From contig CAZKNF010000004.1 of assembly GCA_964554105.1 (NCBI GenBank), positions 1-64,000 of the forward strand: 64,000 nucleotides of DNA, read 5' to 3'. Below the pieces are notes generated by a model. The model saw only the letters and a list, made by a program, of their open reading frames with translations, was not told the origin of the DNA and made no database searches. The translations under genes were made by a program, and so were the position numbers. Origin of the DNA: CAZKNF01 sp964554105. GTDB taxonomy: Bacteria; Bacteroidota; Rhodothermia; Rhodothermales; VXPQ01. How positions within the stretch are numbered: the first letter of the stretch is position 1; every line of letters begins with the position of its first letter. This document shows positions 26,247-35,865 of the stretch, in pieces.

Positions 26247-27227
26247 TCAGACGTTCTCTGCAATTTCGCCCCGAGATCCCGCGAGAAGGAAGAGGACGGC
26301 CATGCGAACCGCGATGCCGTTCGTGACCTGATTTAGAATTACGGCGCGTTCGTGATCCACGACCTCGCTGGCAAGCTCCACGCCTCTGTTCACCGGCCCG
26401 GGATGCATGATGAGCAAATCGGAGTACCGCTCGAGATGCTCCATCTTTATGCCGAATCGTTCATGATACTCGCGCAAACTCGGGAAGAGACCGGCTTTCT
26501 GCCGTTCCGTCTGTATACGCAGCGCCATTGCGACGTCGCATCCCTCCAGTGCCTCCTCGAGTCGATGCGTGACGCGCACGCCCATTTTCTCGATCTCGAC
26601 GGGCATCATCGTCTTCGGCCCGCACAGCGTCACATTCGCGCCGAGCGCCCGCATTCCATGCACGTTCGAGCGGGCTACCCGGCTGTGCGAAATATCCCCT
26701 ATGATCGAGACATTCAGCCCCGCAAAGCGCTCGAACCGGTCGGAAATCGTCAGCATGTCGAGAAGGGCCTGTGTCGGGTGTTCGTGCGCTCCGTCACCCG
26801 CGTTTATGACGACGGCATCAACACACCGCGTGAGAAAATGCGGAGCCCCCGGCGATCCGTGGCGGATGACCACCATATCGATCTTCATCGCCTCGATATT
26901 CCGCGCCGTATCTTTGAGCGTCTCCCCTTTGCTGACGGACGAGCCGAACGCAGAGAAGTTGACGGTATCGGCAGAAAGGCGCTTCTCGGCCAGTTCGAAT
27001 GAGATGCGAGTGCGGGTGGATGACTCGAAGAAGAGGTTGACGACCGTAATGCCGCGCAGCGTCGGAACGCGGCGAATGGGGCGCTCAAGGACAGACCGAA
27101 ACTGGCGGGCCGTCTCGAGTATTCGTTCGATCTCATCCGCTCCGTACGTGGCCAGACCAAGGAGATGCCGGTGGCGAAGCGCCGTCGTCTCCTCCTTCAC
27201 TCCTATTTCCTCTGAGAGTTCTGCCAT
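26247..27227 (-). CDS. pyrB: Aspartate carbamoyltransferase catalytic subunit
   Basis: This enzyme makes carbamoyl-aspartate, the committed step of pyrimidine synthesis. At 326 aa it shows the carbamoyl-phosphate loop [18 protein letters not shown] and the [10 protein letters not shown] region near the C-terminus. No pyrI regulatory subunit is adjacent, as usual for pyrR-regulated organisms. It follows pyrR by 20 bases. The length and the R-M-A-V-L-F-L-L end fit the Bacillus-like class without regulatory chains. Confidence 0.96.
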   Translation of the reverse strand: MAELSEEIGVKEETTALRHRHLLGLATYGADEIERILETARQFRSVLERPIRRVPTLRGITVVNLFFESSTRTRISFELAEKRLSADTVNFSAFGSSVSKGETLKDTARNIEAMKIDMVVIRHGSPGAPHFLTRCVDAVVINAGDGAHEHPTQALLDMLTISDRFERFAGLNVSIIGDISHSRVARSNVHGMRALGANVTLCGPKTMMPVEIEKMGVRVTHRLEEALEGCDVAMALRIQTERQKAGLFPSLREYHERFGIKMEHLERYSDLLIMHPGPVNRGVELASEVVDHERAVILNQVTNGIAVRMAVLFLLAGSRGEIAENV

Positions 27228-27247
27228 CGAGCGTACCTGGGCGTAGA

Positions 27248-27826
27248 CTATCGATCAGACGGCTGAGAATGCTCGACGAGCCAGACTCCTTCGCGGTCGT
27301 CGATTTCGCTCACACGAACGCGCACTTCTTCACCGGGCAGCGTTGGAACCTGACGACCTACAATATCCGCACAGACCGGCAGCTCGCGTAGGCCTCGGTC
27401 CACGATTACGAGGAAGTGTACCGCGCCGGGCCGTCCGATATCCATCAACGCGTCGAGCGCGGAGCGAACGGTTCGACCGGTGTAGAGCACGTCGTCCACC
27501 AGCACGAGGTGCCGCCCCGTTATATCGAACGGAATGTCGGTCGCACGCACCACGGGTTGCTTCAAGCGCATCCGGAAGTCGTCGCGATACATCGTGGCGT
27601 CAAGTACTCCGAATGGAATATCGAGATCTTCTACCTGCTTGATCTTGGATTTCAAACGGCGGGCAAGATACGTCCCGCGAGACTGCATCCCAACCAATCC
27701 GAAGTGCTTGGCAGGGTCCTCGTCCGGTTCGATGAGTTCGACGATCTGGCGCGCCATCCGATCCAGCGTGCGGTCCAGATCCTTCGCGTCCATCAACTGC
27801 GCCTTAATGCGATCTTGTGGCTCCAT
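27248..27826 (-). CDS. pyrR: Bifunctional pyr operon regulator / uracil phosphoribosyltransferase
   Basis: The 192 aa protein carries the PRPP-binding loop [13 protein letters not shown] and the V-D-R-G-L-R-E-L-P segment specific to PyrR. PyrR binds pyr mRNA when UMP is high and attenuates transcription; it also has UPRTase activity. I did not find the consensus PyrR RNA-binding hairpin in the 148 bases upstream, so regulation may act elsewhere or in another way. It heads the pyrR-pyrB pair and diverges from the DUF58 gene. Confidence 0.94.
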   Translation of the reverse strand: MEPQDRIKAQLMDAKDLDRTLDRMARQIVELIEPDEDPAKHFGLVGMQSRGTYLARRLKSKIKQVEDLDIPFGVLDATMYRDDFRMRLKQPVVRATDIPFDITGRHLVLVDDVLYTGRTVRSALDALMDIGRPGAVHFLVIVDRGLRELPVCADIVGRQVPTLPGEEVRVRVSEIDDREGVWLVEHSQPSDR

Positions 27827-27974
27827 GTCCGCAAATTACATGATAACGTGCACTTCTACCTGCTTTCCCGGTACGGCAGGAACCGACACGGCACATTTCG
27901 TTCTAACTCTCCGCCCTCGCGCGACGGGCACTCACCTCGATTCGAACGCTATTCATCACCACGCATTTCCGGCG

Positions 27975-28910
27975 GTGTCCACAGAGCAGGATACATATCT
28001 CCAATACCTTGATCCCGTGATTGTCTCGCGACTCAAGAACATGGAGCTGAGGGCTCGCTTGATTGTCGAAGGTTTCATCACCGGAATGCACAAGAGCCCG
28101 TATCACGGGTTTTCGGTCGAGTTTGCGGAGCATCGGCCTTACAACCCCGGTGACGCTCTTCGACACGTCGATTGGAAAGTCTACGCCAAAACCGACCGGC
28201 ATTACGTTAAGCAATTCGAGGAAGAAACGAATTTGCGCCACTATGTGGTGCTCGATACGTCGTCATCGATGCGCTACCGGCACAGTAGTCCGATCTCGAA
28301 GCTCGAGTACGGTGCCTATCTTTCGGCTTCGCTGCACTATCTGATGGTGAAGCAGCGGGATGCGACCGGCCTCATCACATTCGACGAGAAGGTCCATACC
28401 CTCGCATCACCGAAGAGTACGACATCCTATCTTCGCCGCCTCCTCGTTATCCTCGAGAAAACGATCGCCGACGAGCCCGAGCGAAGGCGCACGAGCGCCG
28501 CCGCAGTGCTCAGTGAGGTTGCGGAGCGCATCGGGAGACGGTCACTTGTGGTAATCATCACCGATCTCTTCGAGAACATCGGCGAACACGACGCTCTGCT
28601 GAAGGCGCTTCGCCACCTTCGTTACAGGGGCCATGAAGTGCTGGTTTTTCACGTGCTTGAATCGGAGACGGAACGGAGATTTCGGTTTCCCGACGTACCA
28701 ATGGTGTTTCGTGACATGGAGACCGGGGAAGAGATCTCACTGCAGCCTGCACAGATCCGCGAGAACTACGCAGAAGCCGTACAATCCTTCGGCGATCGAT
28801 TTCGACGCAGGTGTCTCGAATATAACATCGACTTCGTCGAGCTCGACACGATGCAGCCGTTTGACACCGCGCTGCTCTCTTATCTGAACCGGAGGAAGAA
28901 ACTGGTCTGA
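27975..28910 (+). CDS. DUF58 / von Willebrand factor A-like domain protein
   Basis: At 311 aa from the GTG at 27975 (V-S-T-E-Q-D-T-Y-L), the protein has the DUF58 block R-P-Y-N-P-G-D-A-L-R-H-V-D-W-K-V-Y-A-K-T. A VWA-like fold follows, with a D-T-S-S-S-M metal-site motif (V-L-D-T-S-S-S-M-R-Y). Proteins of this family usually accompany a MoxR ATPase and BatA-type proteins; none is present in this window. The longer open frame back to 27534 is antisense to pyrR and was rejected. No ATG is available before the conserved region, so GTG is the best start. Confidence 0.88.
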   Translation: MSTEQDTYLQYLDPVIVSRLKNMELRARLIVEGFITGMHKSPYHGFSVEFAEHRPYNPGDALRHVDWKVYAKTDRHYVKQFEEETNLRHYVVLDTSSSMRYRHSSPISKLEYGAYLSASLHYLMVKQRDATGLITFDEKVHTLASPKSTTSYLRRLLVILEKTIADEPERRRTSAAAVLSEVAERIGRRSLVVIITDLFENIGEHDALLKALRHLRYRGHEVLVFHVLESETERRFRFPDVPMVFRDMETGEEISLQPAQIRENYAEAVQSFGDRFRRRCLEYNIDFVELDTMQPFDTALLSYLNRRKKLV

Positions 28911-28919
28911 GGGTGGAAT

Positions 28920-29834
28920 TTAACCACCGGTATCCACAGTCTTCGCTCGCGATGTCCGGGATTGATACCTTTCCCAGAAGAACCCGGCCGCGTTGGCGGC
29001 CTGTGAAACTATGAGGAGTGCGGACTGGAGCCACGCCCGACCCGTCTTACGTACGGTCAAAGGATATCGAATCAAGCCCGTATAGAAGGAGAGGGGCTCG
29101 ACGGAGAATGGATCCTCCATCCGCAGGTTGCGCGTACGGTGGAAGTGAAATGCCCCTCGGCCGTAATCGAAGTGCTGCCGCACGAACGCTGCGAAATCCA
29201 TCTTGTGCATGTGATTGACGACGGCGTCAGGCACGTACTGAGACGGCAGCCCATGAGCATTCCATCGGTCGCAAAACTCTCGATCTTCGCCGGCCGCTAG
29301 GGGAAAAGCCTCATCGAAACCCCCGATCTCGTAAAAGGCGCTCAGCGGCATCGCCATGTTGTTCGACGCATAAAAAGGAGTACCTGCGCCGTCGGCGCCA
29401 AAATGGCCGTAGAGGTACGTGATTAGATGCTGGCTGGCTTCGGAATAGTCGTTATCAGCCAATGCATTCACGGTTCGGCCTCCCAAGAGAGGGCTCGACT
29501 CGTCGGAAAACTTCCGATCGAAGGCCTCGAGCCAGCCGACGTCGGGGCGACAGTCATCATCCGTAAACGCCACATAGATGCCGGATGCATCGGCGGCGCC
29601 TCGATTCCGCGCAGATGCTGGCCCGGCGTTGGGCTGTGCAAGAAGGCGAATATTCAACCGATCTCGATATCGCTGGACTATAGGATCGAGCGGAACGGTC
29701 CCACCGTCGTCGACGACGATGACCTCGAAGCGCTGCCGCGAATAGGTCTGGTTGCTGAGCCCGTCCAGGCACGATGCTATCTCGTCTGGGCGATTGTATG
29801 TCGGTATGATGACGGAAAACTCGATGGCGTTCAT
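28920..29834 (-). CDS. Glycosyltransferase family 2
   Basis: The 304 aa enzyme has the GT-A start F-S-V-I-I-P-T-Y-N-R-P, nucleotide-binding V-V-D-D-G-G and the metal-binding F-T-D-D-D-C. It also has the acceptor-side sequence A-A-G-E-D-R-E-F-C-D-R-W. A short hydrophobic stretch near the C-terminus may peripherally attach it to the membrane. The sugar donor is unknown. Its ATG overlaps the stop of the upstream membrane protein by 4 bases, and it is the last gene of the locus, converging with the DUF58 gene 10 bases away. Confidence 0.9.
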   Translation of the reverse strand: MNAIEFSVIIPTYNRPDEIASCLDGLSNQTYSRQRFEVIVVDDGGTVPLDPIVQRYRDRLNIRLLAQPNAGPASARNRGAADASGIYVAFTDDDCRPDVGWLEAFDRKFSDESSPLLGGRTVNALADNDYSEASQHLITYLYGHFGADGAGTPFYASNNMAMPLSAFYEIGGFDEAFPLAAGEDREFCDRWNAHGLPSQYVPDAVVNHMHKMDFAAFVRQHFDYGRGAFHFHRTRNLRMEDPFSVEPLSFYTGLIRYPLTVRKTGRAWLQSALLIVSQAANAAGFFWERYQSRTSRAKTVDTGG

Positions 29835-31717
29835 AGAGAATCCGGTCTTGGAGATAGGATGACACCGGCGTCGTTGCGGAATACGGTGTCGTATAACGAA
29901 GTCGATTCCACTGCCTCGTGCATTGCGTCGCGCTCCGCCGGCGCCAGGTCGGCCGTTTCAATCAGTACGAAGTCGACTCCCAAATCTTCCAGGTGACGAA
30001 GGTCGTCCGGCGACATCGGCGAAAATGCCCGCTGGAAGTTTCGACGATCCTCCAGCCCCGGCAACGCATGTACCCGCAAACGATGGCCGCCCAGATAAAA
30101 TTGCCGGCCCGACAGCGCCGCGGGATAGTAGTAATCTTTGACGCGCGAGGGCGCGGCAAGGACGGCCGTCGTGAAGATCAACGACTGCCGGTCCGAAACG
30201 GACGCAAGTTCGTCATACAGCTGGCGCTTCTCCGGCGTGAGCGGGTAGTAGGTGTCCGCTTTGCGGTCCAACATGATTTGAGTGAACGCATATCCGCCTC
30301 CATGAACCGGATACAGTGAGAGCAGGACGGCCGCCACCGACGTGATCCTGACCATCCACGTGACGCGGCTCCATTCACATGCGAGCCACGTCAAGCAGAA
30401 CATGTTTGTCACAGAGACGATCGCCAACAAATAGTAATTAGCGCCATACTGGATCGTCAGGTACATCACCACGCCGCTCGCGAACGCCACCAGGAGGGCA
30501 CCGCTGTAGGCATCGATGGGGCGAACCAATAGCAGAAAACGATACGAAATGATAGAAGCGGCGGACGCCACCGCGATAAGTAAGCCGTGTGCACCTGCCA
30601 GCTCACTGACTTCGCGTACAAGATCTAGTTCATACAGCCGGTCCACGTGCAGAGTGAATGGAGACGATTCGATGCTGTACCCTGGAAAGTAGAAAAAGAC
30701 TAGGTAGATGATCCCTGAAACCAGCACAAGCATTAACACAGACGCGATGTGCAGATTGTCTGCTTTCTTTCGACCGACCATATCGAATACCATCCATGAG
30801 CCGATAGCTGCCATCAGGATGGGTAAAGAAGAACCTTTTATTAATATAGATTCTGCAAATAGAATAGAGATAAGCAGTATGACCTTTCTAGATAACTCTA
30901 TCCTATCATCATGTATCAAGTAGAGATATGATAATACTATGAGTATTGATGTGATTTGCAATTGGAACGAATGACTCAAGTATAGAGGTGTTGCTATGCG
31001 AGGCAATCCAGACAGCATAAACATAGACAACAGCGAGCCGTATATTATTCCTACTCGGACCAGTACATTGAATCTTTCTGATCCCGAGATCGCCGATATA
31101 AACGCGTACGACGCCATGCATATCAACAAAAAGAACAGCGGCGTAATGACGTACACGTAGACGACGTACACAGGGATGGTGAGAATGGTCGCCAGCTGAA
31201 TAGCGACGAAATGGGAGAAGATGTGATAACCGATGTATTCTCCCGCAAACTGGAGATTCTGTGCAGGAAAGCCGTAGAGAGCCAGCGAACGGGCAATTCC
31301 GCCGTGATAAATAATATCCTGATAGATCACCCCTTCGCCGCGTGCAGTGGATTCGAGAAGTGTCCAGCACTCGACGGCATATTGAGTGAGCAGTAGCATC
31401 CACGCGATCCCGATAGTCAATACCCAGCGTCGCCAGGTTGTCGGCAGTGCGCTCTGGAGGTTCTGACGATCGGCTAAATAGAAAACGACCCCTGCCGCGA
31501 TCGGCACGGCAATGCTGACGTAGATGGCGAGTCCGGGCGCAACCAGGCTCGTCAAAATGAACACGAGGAAGCTGACGAAGAAACCCACCATCAGCGCCGC
31601 CGGCACGCGCAGTTCAGACGAATCGGCGAACCCTATAAACGATCGAAGCATTCGCCCGCCGATGAGCAGAACGGCTGCCAGATACATGACCAGAAGCAGA
31701 GGTCCGAGAATGACCAT
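29831..31717 (-). CDS. Large polytopic membrane protein, probable GT-C-type glycosyltransferase
   Basis: The 628 aa protein is mostly hydrophobic helices (a dozen or more) followed by a soluble C-terminal domain of about 120 residues (V-S-D-R-Q-S-L-I-F-T-T). The first large loop has D-I-I-Y-H-G-G-I-A-R-S-L and Y-I-G-Y-H-I-F-S-H, a D/H-bearing layout seen in membrane sugar transferases that use polyprenyl-phosphate sugars. Assignment to GT-C is therefore inference. The ATG at 31717 was chosen: it places the start 14 bases after the upstream stop and directly before the first helix. Codons in the middle (about 30690-31000) are AT-rich (ATA, TTA, AGA), unlike the rest. Confidence 0.75.
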   Translation of the reverse strand: MVILGPLLLVMYLAAVLLIGGRMLRSFIGFADSSELRVPAALMVGFFVSFLVFILTSLVAPGLAIYVSIAVPIAAGVVFYLADRQNLQSALPTTWRRWVLTIGIAWMLLLTQYAVECWTLLESTARGEGVIYQDIIYHGGIARSLALYGFPAQNLQFAGEYIGYHIFSHFVAIQLATILTIPVYVVYVYVITPLFFLLICMASYAFISAISGSERFNVLVRVGIIYGSLLSMFMLSGLPRIATPLYLSHSFQLQITSILIVLSYLYLIHDDRIELSRKVILLISILFAESILIKGSSLPILMAAIGSWMVFDMVGRKKADNLHIASVLMLVLVSGIIYLVFFYFPGYSIESSPFTLHVDRLYELDLVREVSELAGAHGLLIAVASAASIISYRFLLLVRPIDAYSGALLVAFASGVVMYLTIQYGANYYLLAIVSVTNMFCLTWLACEWSRVTWMVRITSVAAVLLSLYPVHGGGYAFTQIMLDRKADTYYPLTPEKRQLYDELASVSDRQSLIFTTAVLAAPSRVKDYYYPAALSGRQFYLGGHRLRVHALPGLEDRRNFQRAFSPMSPDDLRHLEDLGVDFVLIETADLAPAERDAMHEAVESTSLYDTVFRNDAGVILSPRPDSL

Positions 31718-31731
31718 GACAGGCTTCGCCG

Positions 31732-32820
31732 CTAATCTGACCACATGGCGGGGAACGGAGGCTTGTTCGACCCACCTCGAAGATGCTTCGTCACGGCGCA
31801 TACGGTCCGGGGATCGACCACAAACAGCGGCCACTGCCGAAATGCGGATGTTAGTTCCTTAAGAGCAGGACGCAGCCTACGCTGTTTGAGATGATCGACT
31901 GACCTCTCGCCGTGCACGTGAGCTTTCCGATGCCGCCTCGCGAGCCGGAGTCGTAGGCGCTCTCCCCGCGTGAGATGACGTTCGTATTCGGCGAGCAGAT
32001 CTCTGATCTCTCTCGACATTCCATCCTGCTGTGCCATCGACTTAGAGATCGGATGCAGCCGATATCGGGCGATCGGCTGTCGAACACGAAAGGGCGTCAT
32101 TCCGTGAACAAACCGCAGGCGAAGCCAGAACTCGTAGTCCATGATATATTCGAGATCCTCACGGAACGGACCCGCCTCGATGTGCACGCGCGCGCTCCAA
32201 AAGCAGCCGGGCTGAGCGAGAGGACTACCGAGAAACCACTTGGTGAAATGCTTTCCCGGAAGCTCCGGGAAGGGCCACGGGCCCATTCCGTCACCCCAGC
32301 ACAGGACATCACCTGCCACCCACTCATGGCCGGCACGAAATGCATTAGCGCACGTGAAGAGAGCGCCGGGCTCGTATGTGTCGTCACTATTGAGATACGC
32401 GTAGATGTCTCCTGTAGCCCGATTAAATCCCTTGTTGATCGCGTGACTCTGCCCACGATCCTTCTCGCTTACCCACCAAGACAGGCAGCCGTCGTATCGA
32501 TGCAGAATGTCGACGCTGTCGTCCGTACTTCCCCCGTCCACGATAATGTACTCGAGATTGGGGTATCCCTGAAGAAGTACGGATCTGATCGTCTCCTCGA
32601 GGTACGCGCCCTGATTGAAAGATGGAGTGACAATGCTGATCTTCGGCCAGGTCGCGGTGCCCTTGACGACCTGCGGTCCGGTGTTCGGCCGAACCATTCC
32701 AGGGCCCTCGGTCCACGGCCAGCCGGAATGCCCGGCAGGCGGTGGAGGAAGAGTATTCAACGGCGATGATTGCATCTGTCGATCGCAAACGACGGAATAG
32801 AGGTCAGGTTTAATTCCCAC
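31732..32820 (-). CDS. Glycosyltransferase family 2
   Basis: This is a GT-A enzyme with [32 protein letters not shown] and the acidic Y-L-N-S-D-D-T-Y motif. The I-V-D-G-G-S-T-D branch often contains enzymes of O-antigen and capsule loci. The N-terminus before the domain (residues 1-60) is Pro-rich and poorly defined. The open frame starts at a GTG (32820), but the ATG at 32775 (M-Q-S-S-P-L-N-T) is equally possible. Donor and linkage are unknown. Confidence 0.88.
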   Translation of the reverse strand: MGIKPDLYSVVCDRQMQSSPLNTLPPPPAGHSGWPWTEGPGMVRPNTGPQVVKGTATWPKISIVTPSFNQGAYLEETIRSVLLQGYPNLEYIIVDGGSTDDSVDILHRYDGCLSWWVSEKDRGQSHAINKGFNRATGDIYAYLNSDDTYEPGALFTCANAFRAGHEWVAGDVLCWGDGMGPWPFPELPGKHFTKWFLGSPLAQPGCFWSARVHIEAGPFREDLEYIMDYEFWLRLRFVHGMTPFRVRQPIARYRLHPISKSMAQQDGMSREIRDLLAEYERHLTRGERLRLRLARRHRKAHVHGERSVDHLKQRRLRPALKELTSAFRQWPLFVVDPRTVCAVTKHLRGGSNKPPFPAMWSD

Positions 32821-32830
32821 GAAGCATTCT

Positions 32831-34213
32831 TTATAATGCCTCTTCTTCAGCGGTGACCCGCCTCGTCGACCTAGTCAGATTAAGGATGTCGTCGTACCAG
32901 CTCAGGTAGGCTTTGCACTGCGTCTCGAGGTCGAAACGTGACCGAGCGTCTTGAGCTGCAGTCCGCGCCATCGTGGTACGCAGGTCGTTTTGATCCAGAA
33001 GCGTCCTCGCCGCCTGAGCCATCGCTTCACCATCACCGGGTGCGACGAGAACGCCCGTCGCATCCCCTGCCGGGAATTCTCGCCATTTGCCCGCGGTAGA
33101 ACTACCTTTCAGGCTCCTTACCTGGTCAGGTATCCCGCCGACAGCGGTCGCTACGATGGGCGTACCACACGCGAGAGCCTCGAGAATCGTCATCGGAAAG
33201 GTTTCGGCTCTTGCCGCATGAAGATAAAGGTCGGCGGCTTGGTAATATCGCGCCACCGCAGCAGGGTCTGGCTCAAACGGAATGAACCGCACAGGTAGGC
33301 CGCCGAGATCCGACGGGGTACCGGTATCACCAAGCACCAGCAGCAGTATACTGCCATGTTCGGCATCGCGGGCCAGCGATCGAACGGCAGACCTGAGCAT
33401 CCCATAGTCTTTGAATGCATTCTGTCGACCGCCGCTCGCGACAAACAGAAGGACCCGCACATCGGGGTCAATGCCCAGGGCGTTGCGAGCGGCGAGCTTT
33501 TCAGTCGGTCTGAAGACGGTCAAATCGACCCCGTTGGGTATTACGCGGGCTTCCACGACTGCCGAAGCAAGACTCGACTGACGAACGCGATCCATCAACC
33601 ATGCGCAGGGAGTAGCCACAAAGAGACGGCTCTGAGCATAGATGTCGCTCTTCCGCTGCCAGTTCAAGGCCGTTTCATCACGGCGAATAGCTGGATAGAT
33701 GGTAAGATCTGGGCACGCGCCGCAACCCGTCTTCCACCGGTCACATCCAAAGGAATGACTGCAGTGACCGCTTAAAAGCCATGCGTCGTGAAGCGTCAGG
33801 ACGAGCGGGGCCTGCCGACTCAACCACGGAAGGGCTCGCAAATCGAAATACCCGCCGTGCAGATTGTGCGCATGAATGATGTCCGGCCGGTGCGGCGGAA
33901 GAAACGGCAGGCGATACGTGGCTGGATAATGAAAACTCTCTATCCCGCGAAATTCATCGAGAGCGCGGACCGGTCCTCCAAACTTGTCGGCCACCCGTCG
34001 AAAAGCGCGGTACCATCGACCGTGGCCTTCCCCGGTGGAGACCGCCAGCACATCCGGGTCGCTGCCAAATTTGCGGCCGACGGCAAGGTAAGACCGTAGC
34101 CCACGGCGTCGATAGGCTTCGAACAGATCCGCCGCTACGCGTTCTGCTCCGCCCCCGGAGTTCTGCGCGTTGACCTGAAGAATGGTTCGTGCGCTGGTGA
34201 TCGGCTCTGTCAA
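32831..34213 (-). CDS. Glycosyltransferase family 4
   Basis: The 460 aa GT-B enzyme has an N-terminal [12 protein letters not shown] acceptor-side motif. The C-terminal donor-site block is [22 protein letters not shown], with the E-x7-E pair of retaining GT4 enzymes. It contains a cysteine cluster ([16 protein letters not shown]), known in a subset of GT4 proteins with an N-terminal metal-binding insertion. The start appears to be TTG at 34213, overlapping the fusion gene's stop (TTGA); no ATG is placed before the domain. Confidence 0.9.
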   Translation of the reverse strand: MTEPITSARTILQVNAQNSGGGAERVAADLFEAYRRRGLRSYLAVGRKFGSDPDVLAVSTGEGHGRWYRAFRRVADKFGGPVRALDEFRGIESFHYPATYRLPFLPPHRPDIIHAHNLHGGYFDLRALPWLSRQAPLVLTLHDAWLLSGHCSHSFGCDRWKTGCGACPDLTIYPAIRRDETALNWQRKSDIYAQSRLFVATPCAWLMDRVRQSSLASAVVEARVIPNGVDLTVFRPTEKLAARNALGIDPDVRVLLFVASGGRQNAFKDYGMLRSAVRSLARDAEHGSILLLVLGDTGTPSDLGGLPVRFIPFEPDPAAVARYYQAADLYLHAARAETFPMTILEALACGTPIVATAVGGIPDQVRSLKGSSTAGKWREFPAGDATGVLVAPGDGEAMAQAARTLLDQNDLRTTMARTAAQDARSRFDLETQCKAYLSWYDDILNLTRSTRRVTAEEEAL

Positions 34214-35865
34214 GCCTCAGCCCTCGCCGCCTTGACTGCGCGAACGGTGATGGTTACTTCGTAATCTGGATCCCGGTACTCAAGCTCGTCAGAGCGTAAT
34301 TCCTGCGCCGCAACGCCGTGGAGGAAAGCGGTAGCGGCAAGGACATTGCCGTAGACATCGATCTGAACGTGATCAGGACGAAACCGCTCCTCGAACAAAC
34401 GCTCTGCCGACATCGACGTAAACCGCCAGTAATCCCCCCATTGGCTAGCATCGAACCTGCTGATCTGCGAGATGCCCGGGATCGTCGCGAGAACGACCCC
34501 TCCGGGCTTCAGTGCTCGTTCGACATGTGCGATTGCTGCCAGAAAGTCCCAGAGAAACGGTAGCACCTGGGTAAGGACAACGCAGTCATACGTACCCTCC
34601 GGGATTCCTTCACCTGTGCATAGATCACCGACAAGCGTTGCTTCGGGATTGCCGGGCTGGGCGTGAAGCACGTCGGACCTGTTGACGTGATCCTGGCCGA
34701 ACCTGGTCGTGTAAGCCCGATCACCCACTTCAAGGACGTGCCCCCGAATATCGGCCGCATGCTCCTGCAGAAACTGCTCGATATAATATCGATCTACTGG
34801 CGTACCGCGGTCGAATCCGAATGTCCGGCTCAGAGGGGTTACTCGTCTGAGATTGCCGAAATGCAGCCAACCAGAGGGCGGACGTGCCCGTCCGCCGAAA
34901 CCCAAAAGTCCAACCATACCTCGGACCTGCCGTGGAATTGTCCGATCAGCCACCTCCCGTCCCTTCCGTAAGGATCTCGCGACAAAACCCTTCAGCTTTC
35001 CGGAGAACGTATTCGTACGCGTGGCACGGTTCGCACGGACGAGCCGCTTCACCAAACGCGCGACATCGCTCTCCTCCAAACCCTCCTTGCTAATGTACAC
35101 ATCGAGCCAGTCCAGAAAATTAGCCAGTGCAGCGCGATCCGTTCCAGCCGCGATAGATTGATTGCAGCGCGAGTCCGGATGCTGTCGATACTTATACCAG
35201 CTCTCGCCAGACGCGTATACCGGCCAGCGTAGACAGATCTTTGCATGGACTATTCCGTCCTCGTGCATATCACGGAAGGCTTCTTCATAGCCCCCGACTT
35301 GATCCAGCACGGATTTGCGCACCAGCACGCCGCTCGGAGTGTGCATGTCATCGAGCAGAAATCTCTCGAGAAGTTCGGGCGGATCGATCAAGGTGTCGGC
35401 TGAGCCGCCGAGCTCCTGGATGAAATCACGCTGCACATCTTCCGCTGCGCCGGTCCATCCGTACCACAGATAAAGCCTCCCATAGACCATCGCGGCTTCG
35501 GGGTGCGCTTCAATGATTTCTACCTGACGCTCCAGCTTCACATGCGTCCAGACGTCATCGGCGTCCAGCCAAGCGATATATTCTCCGCGTGCATGCCGAA
35601 GACCTAGATTTCGCGTAGCACTCATGCCGAGATTTGCGTGCCCGTCGTGCTCTACGTAGCGAACTCTTTCCGGAAATTGTTCAGCGAACGACCGAGCAAT
35701 ATCGGTGCTCCTGTCGGTCGAGCCGTCATCGCATAGGATCAGTTCCCAGTTTTCATAAGTCTGGGATAGGACACTGCCGAGCGCTTCCTCGAGAAATCGC
35801 TCCTCGTTGAGGAAAATGACGATGACGGAGACCAGTGGCTTATGTTCGGGCACTCTACTATTCAC
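34210..35865 (-). CDS. Fusion: GT2 glycosyltransferase plus SAM-dependent methyltransferase
   Basis: Residues 1-about 270 form a GT2 domain (V-S-V-I-V-I-F-L-N-E-E-R-F-L, D-D-G-S-T-D, W-L-D-A-D-D-V-W). Residues about 320-551 form a class I methyltransferase-like domain (L-E-V-G-D-R-A-Y, D-C-V-V-L-T-Q-V-L, L-K-P-G-G-V-V-L-A-T-I-P-G-I-S-Q). Motif I is degenerate, so methyl transfer is likely but not proven. The same two domains, in the same order, are separate genes at 51022-52065 and 50161-50952. The joining segment has the shared block H-F-G-N-L-R-R-V-T-P-L-S. The start is GTG at 35865, overlapping the upstream gene's stop by 4 bases. Confidence 0.9.
   Translation of the reverse strand: MNSRVPEHKPLVSVIVIFLNEERFLEEALGSVLSQTYENWELILCDDGSTDRSTDIARSFAEQFPERVRYVEHDGHANLGMSATRNLGLRHARGEYIAWLDADDVWTHVKLERQVEIIEAHPEAAMVYGRLYLWYGWTGAAEDVQRDFIQELGGSADTLIDPPELLERFLLDDMHTPSGVLVRKSVLDQVGGYEEAFRDMHEDGIVHAKICLRWPVYASGESWYKYRQHPDSRCNQSIAAGTDRAALANFLDWLDVYISKEGLEESDVARLVKRLVRANRATRTNTFSGKLKGFVARSLRKGREVADRTIPRQVRGMVGLLGFGGRARPPSGWLHFGNLRRVTPLSRTFGFDRGTPVDRYYIEQFLQEHAADIRGHVLEVGDRAYTTRFGQDHVNRSDVLHAQPGNPEATLVGDLCTGEGIPEGTYDCVVLTQVLPFLWDFLAAIAHVERALKPGGVVLATIPGISQISRFDASQWGDYWRFTSMSAERLFEERFRPDHVQIDVYGNVLAATAFLHGVAAQELRSDELEYRDPDYEVTITVRAVKAARAEA

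Noticed and set aside
27534..27974. N-terminal extension of the DUF58 frame back to 27534
   Set aside because: It is antisense to pyrR and has no DUF58-like content; the GTG at 27975 gives a normal-length protein.
27827..27974. PyrR-binding attenuator upstream of pyrR
   Set aside because: A CCTGC/GCAGG hairpin is present, but the conserved PyrR loop sequence was not found.
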